This document shows, piece by piece, positions 12,871 through 26,200 of a DNA stretch of 58,972 nt. Numbering within the stretch: position 1 is the first letter of the stretch; every line of letters begins with the position of its first letter. Source of the DNA: Saccoglossus kowalevskii (taxonomy: Eukaryota > Hemichordata > Enteropneusta > Harrimaniidae); the NCBI RefSeq assembly GCF_000003605.2, contig NW_003109846.1, positions 1-58,972 of the forward strand, read 5' to 3'. The notes beneath the pieces were generated by a model. The model did not search any database. It saw nothing but the letters and a program-made list of their open reading frames with translations, and had not been told where the DNA came from. Position numbers and translations under genes: made by a program.

Positions 12871-13066
12871 GAAGGACACTAACGTAATCGCTTGCCTGAC
12901 ACATAGACAGTGATAATAAAGTAATGGGCGGTGCGATAAATACACAGCGATACTAAAGTAATGGACAGTGTGATAAATAGACAGTGATAATAAAGTAATG
13001 GCCAGCGTGACGAATAGACCGCCATAATAAAGTAATGGACAGTCTGATAAATAGACAGTTACAATA
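12871..13066. repeat. Substitution-dense patch in the array
   Basis: The unit at 12,871-12,902 still has the correct length but differs from the consensus at about 14 positions, with no indel needed to align it. Following units carry fewer but still unusual changes: GCGGTGCGATAAATACACAG and GATACTAAAG (near 12,928-12,956), GACGAATAGACCGCCATAAT (near 13,009-13,028), CAGTCTGATAAATAG and CAGTTACAATAAAG (near 13,040-13,060). Nothing in it resembles a known element. It could be an old, unhomogenised unit group or a low-quality stretch of the assembly. Confidence 0.7.
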
Positions 13067-16000
13067 AAGTAATGGACAGCGTGATAAATGGAGAGTGATA
13101 ACAAAGTAATTGACAGCGTGATAAATAGCTAGTGATAATAAAGTCAAGGACAGTGTGATAAATAGACAGTGATAATAAAGTAATGGGCAGCTTGATAAAT
13201 AGAGGGGATAATAAAGTAATGGACAGTGTGCTAAATAGGCAGTGATAATAAAGTAATGGACAGTGCGATAAATAGGCAGTGATAATAAAGTAATGGACAG
13301 CGCGATAAATAGACAGTGATAATAAAGTAATGGGCAGTGTGATAAATAGACAGTGATAATAATGTAATGGACAGCGTGATAAATAGACAGTGATAATAAA
13401 GTAATGGACAGCGCGATAAATAGGCAGTGATATTAAAGTAATGGACAGCGTGATAAATAGACAGGGATAATAAAGTATTGGGCAGCGTGATAAATAGACA
13501 GTGATAATAAAGTAATGGGCAGTGTGATAAATAGACAGTGATAATAAAGTAATGGAAAGCGTGATAAATAGACAGGGATAATAAAGTATTGGGCAGCGTG
13601 ACAAATAGACGGGGATAATAAAGTAAAGGGCAGCGTGATAAATAGACAGTGATAATAAAGTAATGGGCAGTGTGATAAATAGACAGTGATAATAAAGTAA
13701 TGTAATGCGTGATAAATAGACGGGGATAATAAAGTATTGACAGCGAGATAAATAGACAGTGATAATAGAGTAAATGACAGTGTGATAAATAGACAGTGAT
13801 AATAAAGAAATGGACAGCGTGATAAATCGACAGGGATAATAAAGTAATGAGCAGTGTGATAAATAGACAGTGATAATAAAGTAATGGACAGCGTGATAAA
13901 TAGACAGTGATAATAGAGTAATGGACAGTGTGATAAATAGACAGTGGTAATAAAGTAATGGGCAGTGTGATAGATAGACAGTGATAATAAAGTAATGGAC
14001 AGTGTGATAAATAGACAGTGATAGTAAAGTAATAGACAGTGTGATAAACAGACATTGATAATAAAGTGATGGGCAGCGTGATAAATGGAGAGTGATAATA
14101 AAGTAATTGACAGCGAGATAAATAGACAGTGATAATAAAGTAATGGTCAGTGTGATCAATAGACAGTGATAATAAAGTAATCGGCAGCTTGATAAATAGA
14201 GGGGATAATAAAGTAATGGACCGTGTGATAAATAGGCAGCGATAATAAAGTAATGGACAGCGTGATAAATAGACAGTGATAATGAAGTAATGGACAGCGC
14301 GATAATTAGACAGTGATAAAAAAGTAATGGAAAGCGTGATAAATAGACAGGGATAATAAAGTAATGGGCAGTGTGATAAATAGACAGTGATAATAAAGTA
14401 ATGGACAGCGTGATAAATAGACAGTGCTAATAAATTAATGGACAGTGTGATAAATAGACAGTGATAATAAAGTAATGGACAGCGTGATAAATAGACAGGG
14501 ATAATAAAGTAATGGACAGCGTGATAAATAGACAGTGATAATAAAGTAATAGACAGTGTGATAAATAGACAGTGATAATAAAGTAATAGACAGTGTGATA
14601 AATAGACAGTGATAGTAAAGTAATAGACAGTGTGATAAATAGACAGTGATAATAAAGTGATGGGCAGCGTGATTAATGGAGAGTGATAATATAGTAATTG
14701 ACAGCGTGATAAATAGACAGTGATAATAAAGTAATAGACAGTGTGATAAATAGACAGTGATAATAAAGTAATGAGCAGCTTGATAAATAGATGGGATAAT
14801 AAAGTAATGGACAGTGTGATAAATAGGCAGTGATAATAAAGTAATGGGCAGCGTGATAAATAGACAGTGATAATAAAGTAATGGACAGCGCGATAAATAG
14901 GCAGTGATAATAAAGTAATGGACAGCGTGATAAATAGACAGGGATAATAAAGTATTGGGCAGCGTGATAAATAGACGGGGATAATAAAGTAATGGGCAGT
15001 GTGATAAATAGACAGTGATAATAAAGTAATGGGCAGTGTGATAAATAGACAGTGATAATAAAGTAATGGAAAGCGTGATAAATAGACAGGGATAATAAAG
15101 TATTGGGCAGCGTGATAAATAGAAGGGGATAATAAATTAATGTAAAGCGTGATAAATAGACAGTGTTAATAAAGTAATTGACAGCGAGATAAATAGACAG
15201 TGATAATAAAGTAATAGACTGTGTGATAAATAGACAGTGATAATAAAGTAATGGGTAGCTTGATAAATAGAGGGGATAATAAAATAATGGACAGTGTGAT
15301 AAATAGGCAGTGATAATAAAGTAATGGACACAGTGATAAATAGGCAGTGATAATAAAGTAATGGACAGCGCGATAAATAGACAGTGATAATAAATTAATG
15401 GACTGTGTGATAAATAGACAGCGATAATAAAGTAATGGAAAGCGTGATAAATAGACAGGGATAATAAAGTAATGGGCAGCGTGATCAATGGAGAGTGATA
15501 ATAAAGTAATAGACAGTGTGATAAATAGACAGTGATAATAAAGTAATGGGCAGCTTGATAAATAGAGGGGATAATAAAGTAATGGATAGTGTGATAAATA
15601 GGCAGTGATAATAAAGTAATGAATAGCGTGATAAATAGACATTGATAATAAAGTAATGGGCAGCGCGATAAATAGACAGTGATAATAAAGTAATGGGCAG
15701 TGTGATAAATAGACAGTGATAATAAAGTAATGGACAGCGTGATAAATAGACAGTGATAATAAAGTAATGGACAGCGTGATAAATAGACAGTGATAATAAA
15801 GTAATGGACAGCGTGATAAATAGACAGTGATAATAAAGTAATGGAAAGCGTGATAAATAGACAGGGATAATAAAGTATTGGGCAGCGTGATAAATAGACG
15901 GGGATAATAAAGTAAAGGGCAGCGTGATAAATAGACAGTGATAATAAAGTAATGGACAGCATGATAAATAGACAGTGCTATTAAAGTAATGGACAGTGTG

Positions 16001-16261
16001 ATAAATAGACAGTGATAAGAAAGTAATGGAAAGCGTGATAAATAGACAGTGATAATAAAGTAATGGGCAGTGTGATAAATAGACAGGGATAATAAAATAA
16101 TGAGCAGTGTGATAAATAGACAGTGATAATAAAGTAATGGACAGCGTGATAAATAGACAGTGATAATAAAGTAATGGACAGTGTGATAAATAGACAGTGA
16201 TAATAAAGTAATGGACAGCGTGATAAATAGACAGTGCTAATAAAGTAATGGACAGTGTGAT

Positions 16262-17280
16262 AAATAGACAGAGATAATAAAGTAATGGAAAGCGTGATAA
16301 ATAGACAGGGATAATAAAGTATTGGGCAGCGCGATAAATAGACGGGGATAACAAAGTAAAGGGCAGCGTGATAAATGGAAAGTGATAATAAAGTAATGGG
16401 CAGTGTGATGAATAGACAGTGATAATAAAGTAATAGACAGTGTGATAAATAGACAGTGATAGTAATGTAATAGACAGTGTGATAAATAGATAGTGCTAAT
16501 AAAGTAATGGACAGTGTGATAAATAGACAGTGCTAATAAAGTTATGGACAGTGTGATAAATGGACAGTGATAATAAAGTAATGGACAGCGTGATAAATAG
16601 ACAGGGATAAAAAAGTAATGGCCAGTGTGATAAATATACAGTGATAATAAAGTAATAGACAGTGTGATAAATAGACAGTGATAATAAAGTAATAGACAGT
16701 GTGATAAATAGACAGTGATAGTAAAGTAATAGACAGTGTGATAAACAGACATTGATAATAAAGTGATGGGCAGCGTGATAAATGGTGAGTGATAATAAAG
16801 TAATTGACAGCGTGATAAATAGACAGTGATAATAAAGTAATGGACAGTGTGATAAATAGACAGTGATAATAAAGTAATCGGCAGCTTGATAAATAGAGGG
16901 GATAATAAAGTAATGGACAGTGTGATAAATAGGCAGCGATAATGAAGTAATGGACAGCGTGATAAATAGACAGTGATAATAAAGTAATGGACAGCGCGAT
17001 AAATGGACAGTGATAATAAAGTAATGGGCAGTGTGATAAATAGACAGTGATAATAAAGTAATGGACAGCGTGATAAATATACAGTGATAATAAAGTAATG
17101 GACAGCGTGGTAAATAGGCAGTGATAATAAAGTAATGGACAGCGTGATAAATAGGCAGGGATAATAAAGTATTGGGCAGCGTGATAAATAGACGGGGATA
17201 ATAAAGTACAGGGCAGCGTGATAAATAGACAGGGATAATAAAGTAATGGGCAGTGTGATAAATAGACAGTGATAATAAAG
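16262..17280. repeat. Long segment present three times: copy 1
   Basis: Aligned without any net indel to 28,277-29,290 (offset 12,015) and in part to 35,690-36,400 (offset 19,150). Anchors at constant offset are GAGATAATAAAG (16,271 and 28,286), GTTATGGACAGTG (16,541, 28,556, 35,691), AATGAAGTAATGG (16,941 and 28,956), and GTACAGGG (17,206, 29,221, 36,356). Other shared rarities are GGATAACAAAG, GATAGTAATG, GGATAAAAAAG followed by GGCCAG, and AATATACAG. Confidence 0.85.
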
Positions 17281-18608
17281 TAATAGACAGTGTGATAAAT
17301 AGACAGTGATAATAAAGTGATGGGCAGCGTGATAAATGGAGAGTGATAATAAAGTAATTGACAGCGTGATAAATAGACAGTGATAATAAAGTAATAGACA
17401 GTGTGATAAATAGACAGTGATAATAAAGTAATGGGCAGCTTGATAAATAGAGGGGATAATAAAGTAATGGATAGTGTGATAAATAGGCAGTGATAATAAA
17501 GTAATGAATAGCGTGATAAATAGACAGTGATAATAAAGTAATGGACAGCGCGATAAATAGACAGTGATAATAAAGTAATGGGCAGTGTGATAAATAGACA
17601 GTGATAATAAAGTAATGGACAGCGTGATAAATAGACAGTGATAATAAAGTAATGGACAGCGCGATAAATAGACAGTGATAATAAAGTGATGGGCAGCGTG
17701 ATAAATGGTGAGTGATAATAAAGTAATTGACAGCGTGATAAATAGACAGTGATAATAAAGTAATGGACAGTGTGATAAATAGACAGTGATAATAAAGTAA
17801 TCGGCAGCTTGATAAATAGAGGGGATAATAAAGTAATGGACAGTGTGATAAATAGGCAGCGATAATGAAGTAATGGACAGCGTGATAAATAGACAGTGAT
17901 AATAAAGTAATGGACAGCGCGATAAATGGACAGTGATAATAAAGTAATGGGCAGTGTGATAAATAGACAGTGATAATAAAGTAATGGACAGCGTGATAAA
18001 TATACAGTGATAATAAAGTAATGGACAGCGTGGTAAATAGGCAGTGATAATAAAGTAATGGACAGCGTGATAAATAGGCAGGGGTAATAAAGTATTGGGC
18101 AGCGTGATAAATAGACGGGGATAATAAAGTACAGGGCAGCGTGATAAATAGACAGGGATAATAAAGTAATGGGCAGTGTGATAAATAGACAGTGATAATA
18201 AAGTAATAGACAGTGTGATAAATAGACAGTGATAATAAAGTGATGGGCAGCGTGATAAAATGGAGAGTGATAATAAAGTAATTGACAGCGTGATAAATAG
18301 ACAGTGATAATAAAGTAATAGACAGTGTGATAAATAGACAGTGATAATAAAGTAATGGGCAGCTTGATAAATAGAGGGATATAAAGTAATGGATAGAGTG
18401 ATAAATAGGCAGTGATAATAAAGTAATGAATAGGGCGATAAATAGACAGCGATAATAAAGTAAGGGTCAGAGTGATAAATAGACAGTGATAATAAAGTAA
18501 TGGACAGCATGATAAATAGACAGTGATAATAAAGTAATGGAAAGCCTGATAAATAGACAGGGATAATAAAGTATTGGGCAGCGTGATAAATAGACGGGGA
18601 TAATAAAG
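16763..18608. repeat. Tandem higher-order repeat of 923 bp (25 units minus 2 bases)
   Basis: GTGATGGGCAGCG followed by AATGGTGAGTG begins at 16,763 and again at 17,686, and GTACAGGG lies at 17,206 and 18,129, both 923 bases apart. 923 is 25 x 37 minus 2, as expected if the block contains two 36-bp units, which it does (the CAGCTTG markers near 16,871 and 17,436). The first block is 16,763-17,685; the second runs from 17,686 and loses its match in the irregular stretch after about 18,258. Confidence 0.8.
18258..18480. repeat. Irregular patch inside the second 923-bp block
   Basis: Several departures from the family lie close together: GATAAAATGGAG (one base long) near 18,255, TAGAGGGATATAAAG (short) near 18,372, GATAGAGTG near 18,395, AATAGGGCG near 18,429, GTAAGGGTCAGAG near 18,460. 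The surrounding units keep the normal period. A decayed junction or poor consensus are both possible. Confidence 0.55.
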
Positions 18609-19818
18609 TAAAGGGCAGCGTGATAAATAGACAGTGATAATAAAGTAATGGACAGCATGATAAATAGACAGTGCTATTAAAGTAATGGACAGTGTGATAA
18701 ATAGACAGTGATAAGAAAGTAATGGAAAGCGTGATAAATAGACAGTGATAATAAAGTAATGGGCAGTGTGATAAATAGACAGGGATAATAAAATAATGAG
18801 CAGTGTGATAAATAGACAGTGATAATAAAGTAATGGACAGCGTGATAAATAGACAGTGATAATAAAGTAATGGACAGTGTGATAAATAGACAGTGATAAT
18901 AAAGTAATGGACAGCGTGATAAATAGACAGTGCTAATAAAGTAATGGACAGCGTGATAAATAGACAGGGATAATAAAGTGATGGACAGCGTGATAAATAG
19001 ACAGTGCTAATAAAGTAATGGACAGTGTGATAAATAGACAGTGATAATAAAGTAATGGACAGCGTGATAAATAGACAGGGATAATAAAGTAATGGGCATT
19101 GTGATAAATATACAGTGATAATAAAGTAATGGACAACGTGATAAATAGACAGTGCTAATAAATTAATGGATAGTGTGATAAATAGACAGTGATAATAAAG
19201 TAATGGAAAGCGTGATAAATAGACAGTCATAATAAAGTAATGGGCAGTGTGATAAATAGACAGTGATAATAAAGTAATAGACAGTGTGATAAATAGACAG
19301 TGATAATAAAGTAATGGACAGCGTGATAAATAGACAGTGATAATAAAGTAATGGACAGCGTGATAAATAGACAGGGATAATAAAGTAATGGACAGCGTGA
19401 TAAATAGACAGGGATAATAAAGTAATGGGCAGTGTGATAAATAGACAGTGATAATAAAGTAATAGACAGTGTGATAAATAGACAGTGATAATAAAGTGAT
19501 GGGTAGCGTGATTAATGGAGAGTGATAATAAAGTAATTGACAGCGTGATAAATAGACAGTGATAATAAAGTAATAGACAGTGTGATAAATAGACAGTGAT
19601 AATAAAGTAATGAGCAGCTTGATAAATAGAGGGGATAATAAAGTAATGGATAGTGTGATAAATAGGCAGTGATAATAAAGTAATGAGTAGCGTGATAAAT
19701 AGACAGTGATAATAAAGTAATGGACAGCGCGATAAATAGACAGTGATAATAAAGTAATGGGCAGTGTGATAAATAGACAGTGATAATAAAGTAATGGACA
19801 GCGTGATAAATAGACAGT

Positions 19819-20235
19819 GATAATATAATAATGAATAGAGTGATAAATAGACAGTGATAATAAAGTAATGGACAGCGCGATAAATAGACAGTGATAATAA
19901 AGTAATGGGCAGTGTGATAAATAGACAGTGATAATAAAGTAATGGACAGCGCGATAAATAGACAGTGATAATAAAGTAATGGGCAGTGTGATAAATAGAC
20001 AGTGATAATAAAGTAATGGACAGCGCGATAAATAGACAGTGATAATAAAGTAATGGGCAGTGTGATAAATAGACAGTGATAATAAAGTAATGGACAGCGC
20101 GATAAATAGACAGTGATAATAAAGTAATGGGCAGTGTGATAAATAGACAGTGATAATAAAGTAATGGACAGCGCGACAAATAGACAGTGATAATAAAGTA
20201 ATGGACAGCGCAATGAATAGACAGTGATAATAAAG
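19819..20235. repeat. 74-bp dimer zone, also present at 58,555-58,960
   Basis: CAGCGCG units alternate strictly with GGGCAGTGTG units. CAGCGCG lies at 19,873, 19,947, 20,021, 20,095 and 20,169, always 74 bases apart, so the working period here is a dimer. The zone ends with GCGCGACAAATAG and GCGCAATGAATAG (20,208). The same series lies at the right edge of the window at offset 38,733. Confidence 0.85.
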
Positions 20236-23200
20236 TAATGGGCAGTGTGATAAATAGACAGTGATAATAAAGTAATGGACAGCGTGATAAATAGACGAGG
20301 ATAATAAAGTAAAGGGCAGCGTGATAAATAGACAGTGATAATCAAGTAATGGGCAGTGTGATAAATAGACAGTGAAAATAAAGTAATGAAAAGCGTGATA
20401 AATAGACAGGGATAATAAAGTATTGGGCAGCGTGATAAATAGACGGGGATAATAAAGTAAAGGGCAGCGTGATAAATGGAAAGTGATAATAAAGTAATGG
20501 GCAGTGTGATAAATAGACAGTGATAATAAAGTAATAGACAGTGTGATAAATAGACAGTGATAGTAAAGTAATAGACAGTGTGATAAATAGACAGTGCTAA
20601 TAAAGTAATGGACAGTGTGATAAATAGACAGTGCCAATAAAGTAATGGACAGTGTGATAAATGGAGAGTGATAATAAAGTAATGGACAGCGTGATAAATA
20701 GACAGGGATAAAAAAGTAATGGCCAGTGTGATAAATAGACAGTGATAATAAAGTAATAGACAGTGTGATAAATAGACAGTGTTAGTAAAGTAATAGACAG
20801 TGTGATAAACAGACATTGATAATAAAGTGATGGGCAGCGTGATAAATGGTGAGTGATAATAAAGTAATTGACAGTGTGATAAATAGACAGTGATAATAAA
20901 GTAATCGGCAGCTTGATAAATAGAGGGGATAATAAAGTAATGGACAGTGTGATAAATAGGCAGCGATAATGAAGTACTGGACAGCGTGATAAAAAGACAG
21001 TGATAATAAAGTAATGGACAGCGCGATAAATGGACAGTGATATTAAAGTAATGGGCAGTGTGATATATAGACAGTGATAATAAAGTTATGGACAGCGTGA
21101 TAAATAGACAGTGATAATAAAGTAATGGACAGCGTGATAAATAGACAGTGATAATAAAGTAATGGAAAGCGTGATAAATAGACAGGGATAATAAAGTATT
21201 GGGCAGCGTGATAAATAGACGGGGATAATAAAGTAAAGGGCAGCGTGATAAATAGACAGTGATAATAAAGTAATGGACAGCATGATAAATAGACAGTGCT
21301 ATTAAAGTAATGGACAGTGTGATAAATAGACAGTGATAAGAAAGTAATGGAAAGCGTGATAAATAGACAGTGATAATAAAGTAATGGGCAGTGTGATAAA
21401 TAGACAGGGATAATAAAATAATGAGCAGTGTGATAAATAGACAGTGATAATAAAGTAATGGACAGCGTGATAAATAGATAGTGATAATAAAGTAATGGAC
21501 AGTGTGATAAATAGACAGTGATAATAAAGTAATAGACAGTGTGATAAATAGACAGTGATAATAAAGTAATAGACAGTGTGATAAATAGACAGTGATAGTA
21601 AATTAATAGACAGTGTGATAAATAGACAGTGATAATAAAGTAATGGACAGCGTGATAAATAGACAGTGATAATAAAGTAATGGACAGCGTGATAAATAGA
21701 CAGGGATAATAAAGTAATGGACAGCGTGATAAATAGACTGGGATAATAAAGTAATGGGCAGTGTGATAAATAGACAGTGATAATAAAGTAATAGACAGTG
21801 TGATAAATAGACAGTGATAATAAAGTGATGGGCAGCGTGATAAATGGAGAGTGATAATAAAGTAATTGACAGCGTGATAAATAGACAGTGATAATAAAGT
21901 AATAGACAGTGTGATAAATAGACAGTGATAATAAAGTAATGGGCAGCTTGATAAATAGAGGGGATAATAAAGTAATGGATAGTGTGATAAATAGGCAGTG
22001 ATAATAAAGTAATGAATAGCGTGATAAATAGACAGTGATAATAAAGTAATGGACAGCGTGATAAATAGACAGTGATAATAAAGTAATGGACAGCGTGATA
22101 AATAGACAGTGATAATAAAGTAATGGAAAGCGTGATAAATAGACAGGGATAATAAAGTATTGGGCAGCGTGATAAATAGACGGGGATAATAAAGTAAAGG
22201 GCAGCGTGATAAATAGACAGTGATAATAAAGTAATGGACAGCATGATAAATAGACAGTGTTATTAAAGTAATGGACAGTGTGATAAATAGACAGTGATAA
22301 GAAAGTAATGGAAAGCGTGATAAATAGACAGTGATAATAAAGTAATGGGCAGTGTGATAAATAGACAGGGATAATAAAATAATGAGCAGTGTGATAAATA
22401 GACAGTGATAATAAAGTAATGGACAGCGTGATAAATAGACAGTGATAATAAAGTAATGGACAGTGTGATAAATAGACAGTGATAATAAAGTAATGGACAG
22501 CGTGATAAATAGACAGTGCTAATAAAGTAATGGACAGTGTGATAAATAGACAGTGATAATAAAGTAATGGAAAGCGTGATAAATAGACAGGGATAATAAA
22601 GTAATGGGCAGTGTGATAAATAGACAGTGATAATAAAGTAATGGACAGCGTGATAAATAGACAGTGCTAATAAATTAATGGACAGTGTGATAAATAGACA
22701 GTGATAATAAAGTAATGGAAAGCGTGATAAATAGACAGGGATAATAAAGTAATGGACAGCGTGATAAATAGACTGGGATAATAAAGTAATGGGCAGTGTG
22801 ATAAATAGACAGTGATAATAAAGTAATAGACAGTGTGATAAATAGACAGTGATAATAAAGTAATAGACAGTGTGATAAATAGACAGTGATAGTAAAGTAA
22901 AAGACAGTGTGATAAATAGACAGTGATAATAAAGTGATGGGCAGCGTGATGCATGGAGAGTGATAATAAAGTAATTGACAGCGTGATAAATAGACAGTGA
23001 TAATAAAGTAATAGACAGTGTGATAAATAGACAGTGATAATAAAGTAATGGGCAGCTTGATAAATAGAGGGGATAATAAAGTAATGGATAGTGTGATAAA
23101 TAGGCAGTGATAATAAAGTAATGAATAGCGTGATAAATAGACAGTGATAATAAAGTAATGGGCAGCGCGATAAATAGACAGTGATAATAAAGTAATGGAC

Positions 23201-26200
23201 AGTGTGATAAATAGGCAGCGATAATGAAGTAATGGACAGCGTGATAAATAGACAGTGATAATAAAGTAATGGACAGCGCGATAAATGTACAGTGATAATA
23301 AAGTAATGGGCAGCGTTATAAATAGACAGTGATAATAAAGTAATGGGCAGTGTGATAAATAGACAGTGATAATAAAGTAATGGACAGCATGATAAATAGA
23401 CAGTGATAATAAAGTAATTGACAGCGAGATAAATAGACAGTGATAATACAGTAATAGACAGTGTGATAAATAGACAGTGATAATAAAGTAATGGACAGCG
23501 TGATAAATAGTGCAGTGATAATAAAGTAATGGTAAGCATGATAAATAGACAGGGATAATAAAGTATTGGGCAGCGTGATAAATAGACGGGGATAATAAAG
23601 TAAAGGGCAGCGTGATAAATAGACAGTGATAATAAAGTAATGGGCAGAGTGATACATAGACAGTGATAATAAAGTAATGGACAGCGTGATAAATAGACAG
23701 TGATAATAAAATAATGGACAGTGAGATAAATAGATAGTGATAATAAAGTAATGGACTGCGTGATAAATAGACAGTGCTAATAAAGTAATGGACAGTGTGA
23801 TAAATAGACAGTGATAATAAAGTAATGGAAAGCGTGATAAATAGACAGGGATAATAAAGTAATGGGCAGTGTGATAAATAGACAGTGATAATAAAGTAAT
23901 GGACAGCGTGATAAATAGACAGTGCTAATAAATTAATGGACAGTGTGATAAATAGACAGTGATAATAAAGTAATGGACAGCGTGATAAATAGACAGTGAT
24001 AATAAAGTAATGGACAGCGGGATAAATAGACAGGGATAATAAAGTAATGAGCAGTGTGATAAATAGACAGTGATAATAAAGTAATAGACAGTGTGATAAA
24101 TAGACAGTGATAATAAAGTAATTGACAGCGTGATAAATAGACAGTGATAATAAAGTAATGGACAGTGTGATTAATACACAGTGATAATAAAGTAATCGGC
24201 AGCTTGATAAATAGACAGTGATAATAAAGTAATGGACAGTGTGATAAATAGGCAGCGATAATAAAGTAATGGACAGCGTGATAAATAGACAGTGATAATA
24301 AAATAATGGACAGTGTGATAAATAGACAGTGATTATAAAGTAATGGACAGCGTGATAAATAGACAGTGCTAATAAAGTAATGGACAGTGTGATAAATAGA
24401 CAGTGATAATAAAGTAATGGAAAGCGTGATAAATAGACAGGGATAATAAAGTAATGGGCAGTGTGATAAATAGACAGTGATAATAAATTAATGGACAGCG
24501 TGATAAATAGACAGTGCTAATAAATTAATGGACAGTGTGATAAATAGACAGTGATAATAAAGTAATGGACAGCGTGATAAATAGACAGGGATAATAAAGT
24601 AATGGACAGCGTGATAAATAGACAGGGATAATAAAGTAATGGGCAGTGTGATAAATAGACAGTGATAATAAAGTAATAGACAGTGTGATAAATAGACAGT
24701 GATAATAGAGTAATGGACAGTGTGATAAATAGACAGTGGTAATAAAGTAATGGGCAGCGTGATAGATAGACAGTGATAATAAAGTAATGGACAGTGTGAT
24801 AAATAGACAGTGATAGTAAAGTAATGAGCAGTGTAATAAACAGACATTGATAATAAAGTGATGGACAGTGTGATAAATAGACAGTGGTAATAAAGTAATG
24901 GGCAGTGTGATAGATAGACAGTGATAATAAAGTAATGGACAGTGTGATAAATAGACAGTGATAGTAAAGTAATAGACAGTGTGATAAACAGACATTGATA
25001 ATAAAGTGATGGGCTGCGTGATAAATGGAGAGTGATAATAAAGTAATTGACAGCGTGATAAATAGACAGTGATAATAAAGTAATGGACAGTGTGATAAAT
25101 AGACAGTGATAATAAAGTAATCGGCAGCTTGATAAATAGAGGGGATAATAAAGTAATGGACAGTGTGATAAATAGGCAGCGATAATAAAGTAATGGACAG
25201 CGTGATAAATAGACAGTGATAATAAAATAATGGACAGTGTGATAAATAGACAGTGATTATAAAGTAATGGACAGCGTGATAAATAGACAGTGCTAATAAA
25301 GTAATGGACAGTGTGATAAATAGACAGTGATAATAAAGTAATGGAAAGCGTGATAAATAGACAGGGATAATAAAGTAATGGGCAGTGTGATAAATAGACA
25401 GTGATAATAAATTAATGGACAGCGTGATAAATAGACAGTGCTAATAAATTAATGGACAGTATGATAAATAGACAGTGATAATAAAGTAATGGACAGCGTG
25501 ATAAATAGACAGGGATAATAAAGTAATGGGCAGTGTGATAAATAGACAGTGATAATAAAGTAATAGACAGTGTGATAAATAGACAGTGATAATAAAGTAA
25601 TAGACAGTGTGATAAATAGACAGTGATAGTAAATTAATAGACAGTGTGATAAATAGACAGTGATAATAAAGTGATGGGCAGCGTGATTAATGGAGAGTGA
25701 TAATAAAGTAATTGACAGCGTGATAAATATACAGTGATAATAAAGTAATAGACAGTGTGATAAATAGACAGTGATAATAAAGTAATGAGCAGCTTGATAA
25801 ATAGAGGGGATAATAAAGTAATGGACAGTGTGATAAATAGGCAGTGACAATAAAGTAATGGGCAGCGTGATAAATAGACAGTGATAATAAAGTAATGGAC
25901 AGCGCGATAAATAGGCAGTGATAATAAAGTAATGGACAGCGTGATAAATAGACAGGGATAATAAAGTATTGGGCAGCGTGATAAATAGACGGGGATAATA
26001 AAGTAATGGGCAGTGTGATAAATAGACAGTGATAATAAAGTAATGGGCAGTGTGATAAATAGACAGTGATAATAAAGTAATGGAAAGCGAGATAAATAGA
26101 CAGGGATAATAAAGTATTGGGCAGCGTGATAAATAGACGGGGATAATAAAGTAATGGAAAGCGTGATAAATAGACAGTGATAATAAAGTAATTGACAGCG

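Larger units (their letters stand above)
16237..20637 (-). other. Longest stop-free stretch on the minus strand; judged non-coding
   Basis: This is the longest of many minus-strand open stretches, about 1,466 codons. It translates as a 37-residue periodic sequence with recurring words such as LSIYH, YFIITVYLS and LLYYHCLFITL, rich in Leu, Ile, Tyr, Ser and His. It is open because the consensus unit has no TTA, CTA or TCA on the plus strand, so all three minus frames are free of stops at the same time, and similar open stretches overlap it in other frames (for example 18,467-18,658, 19,163-20,179 and 19,512-20,816). The consensus also lacks CAT on the plus strand, so a minus-strand ATG occurs only in variant units. 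Each 36-bp unit shifts the phase without ending the frame. There is no signal peptide, domain or non-repeat sequence at either end. A low-complexity hydrophobic repeat protein is formally possible, but nothing supports it. Confidence 0.85.

Noticed and set aside
12871-12902. Small inserted element or functional site in the divergent unit
   Set aside because: The unit has the normal length and aligns base for base with the consensus at over half its positions, so it is a mutated unit and not an insertion.
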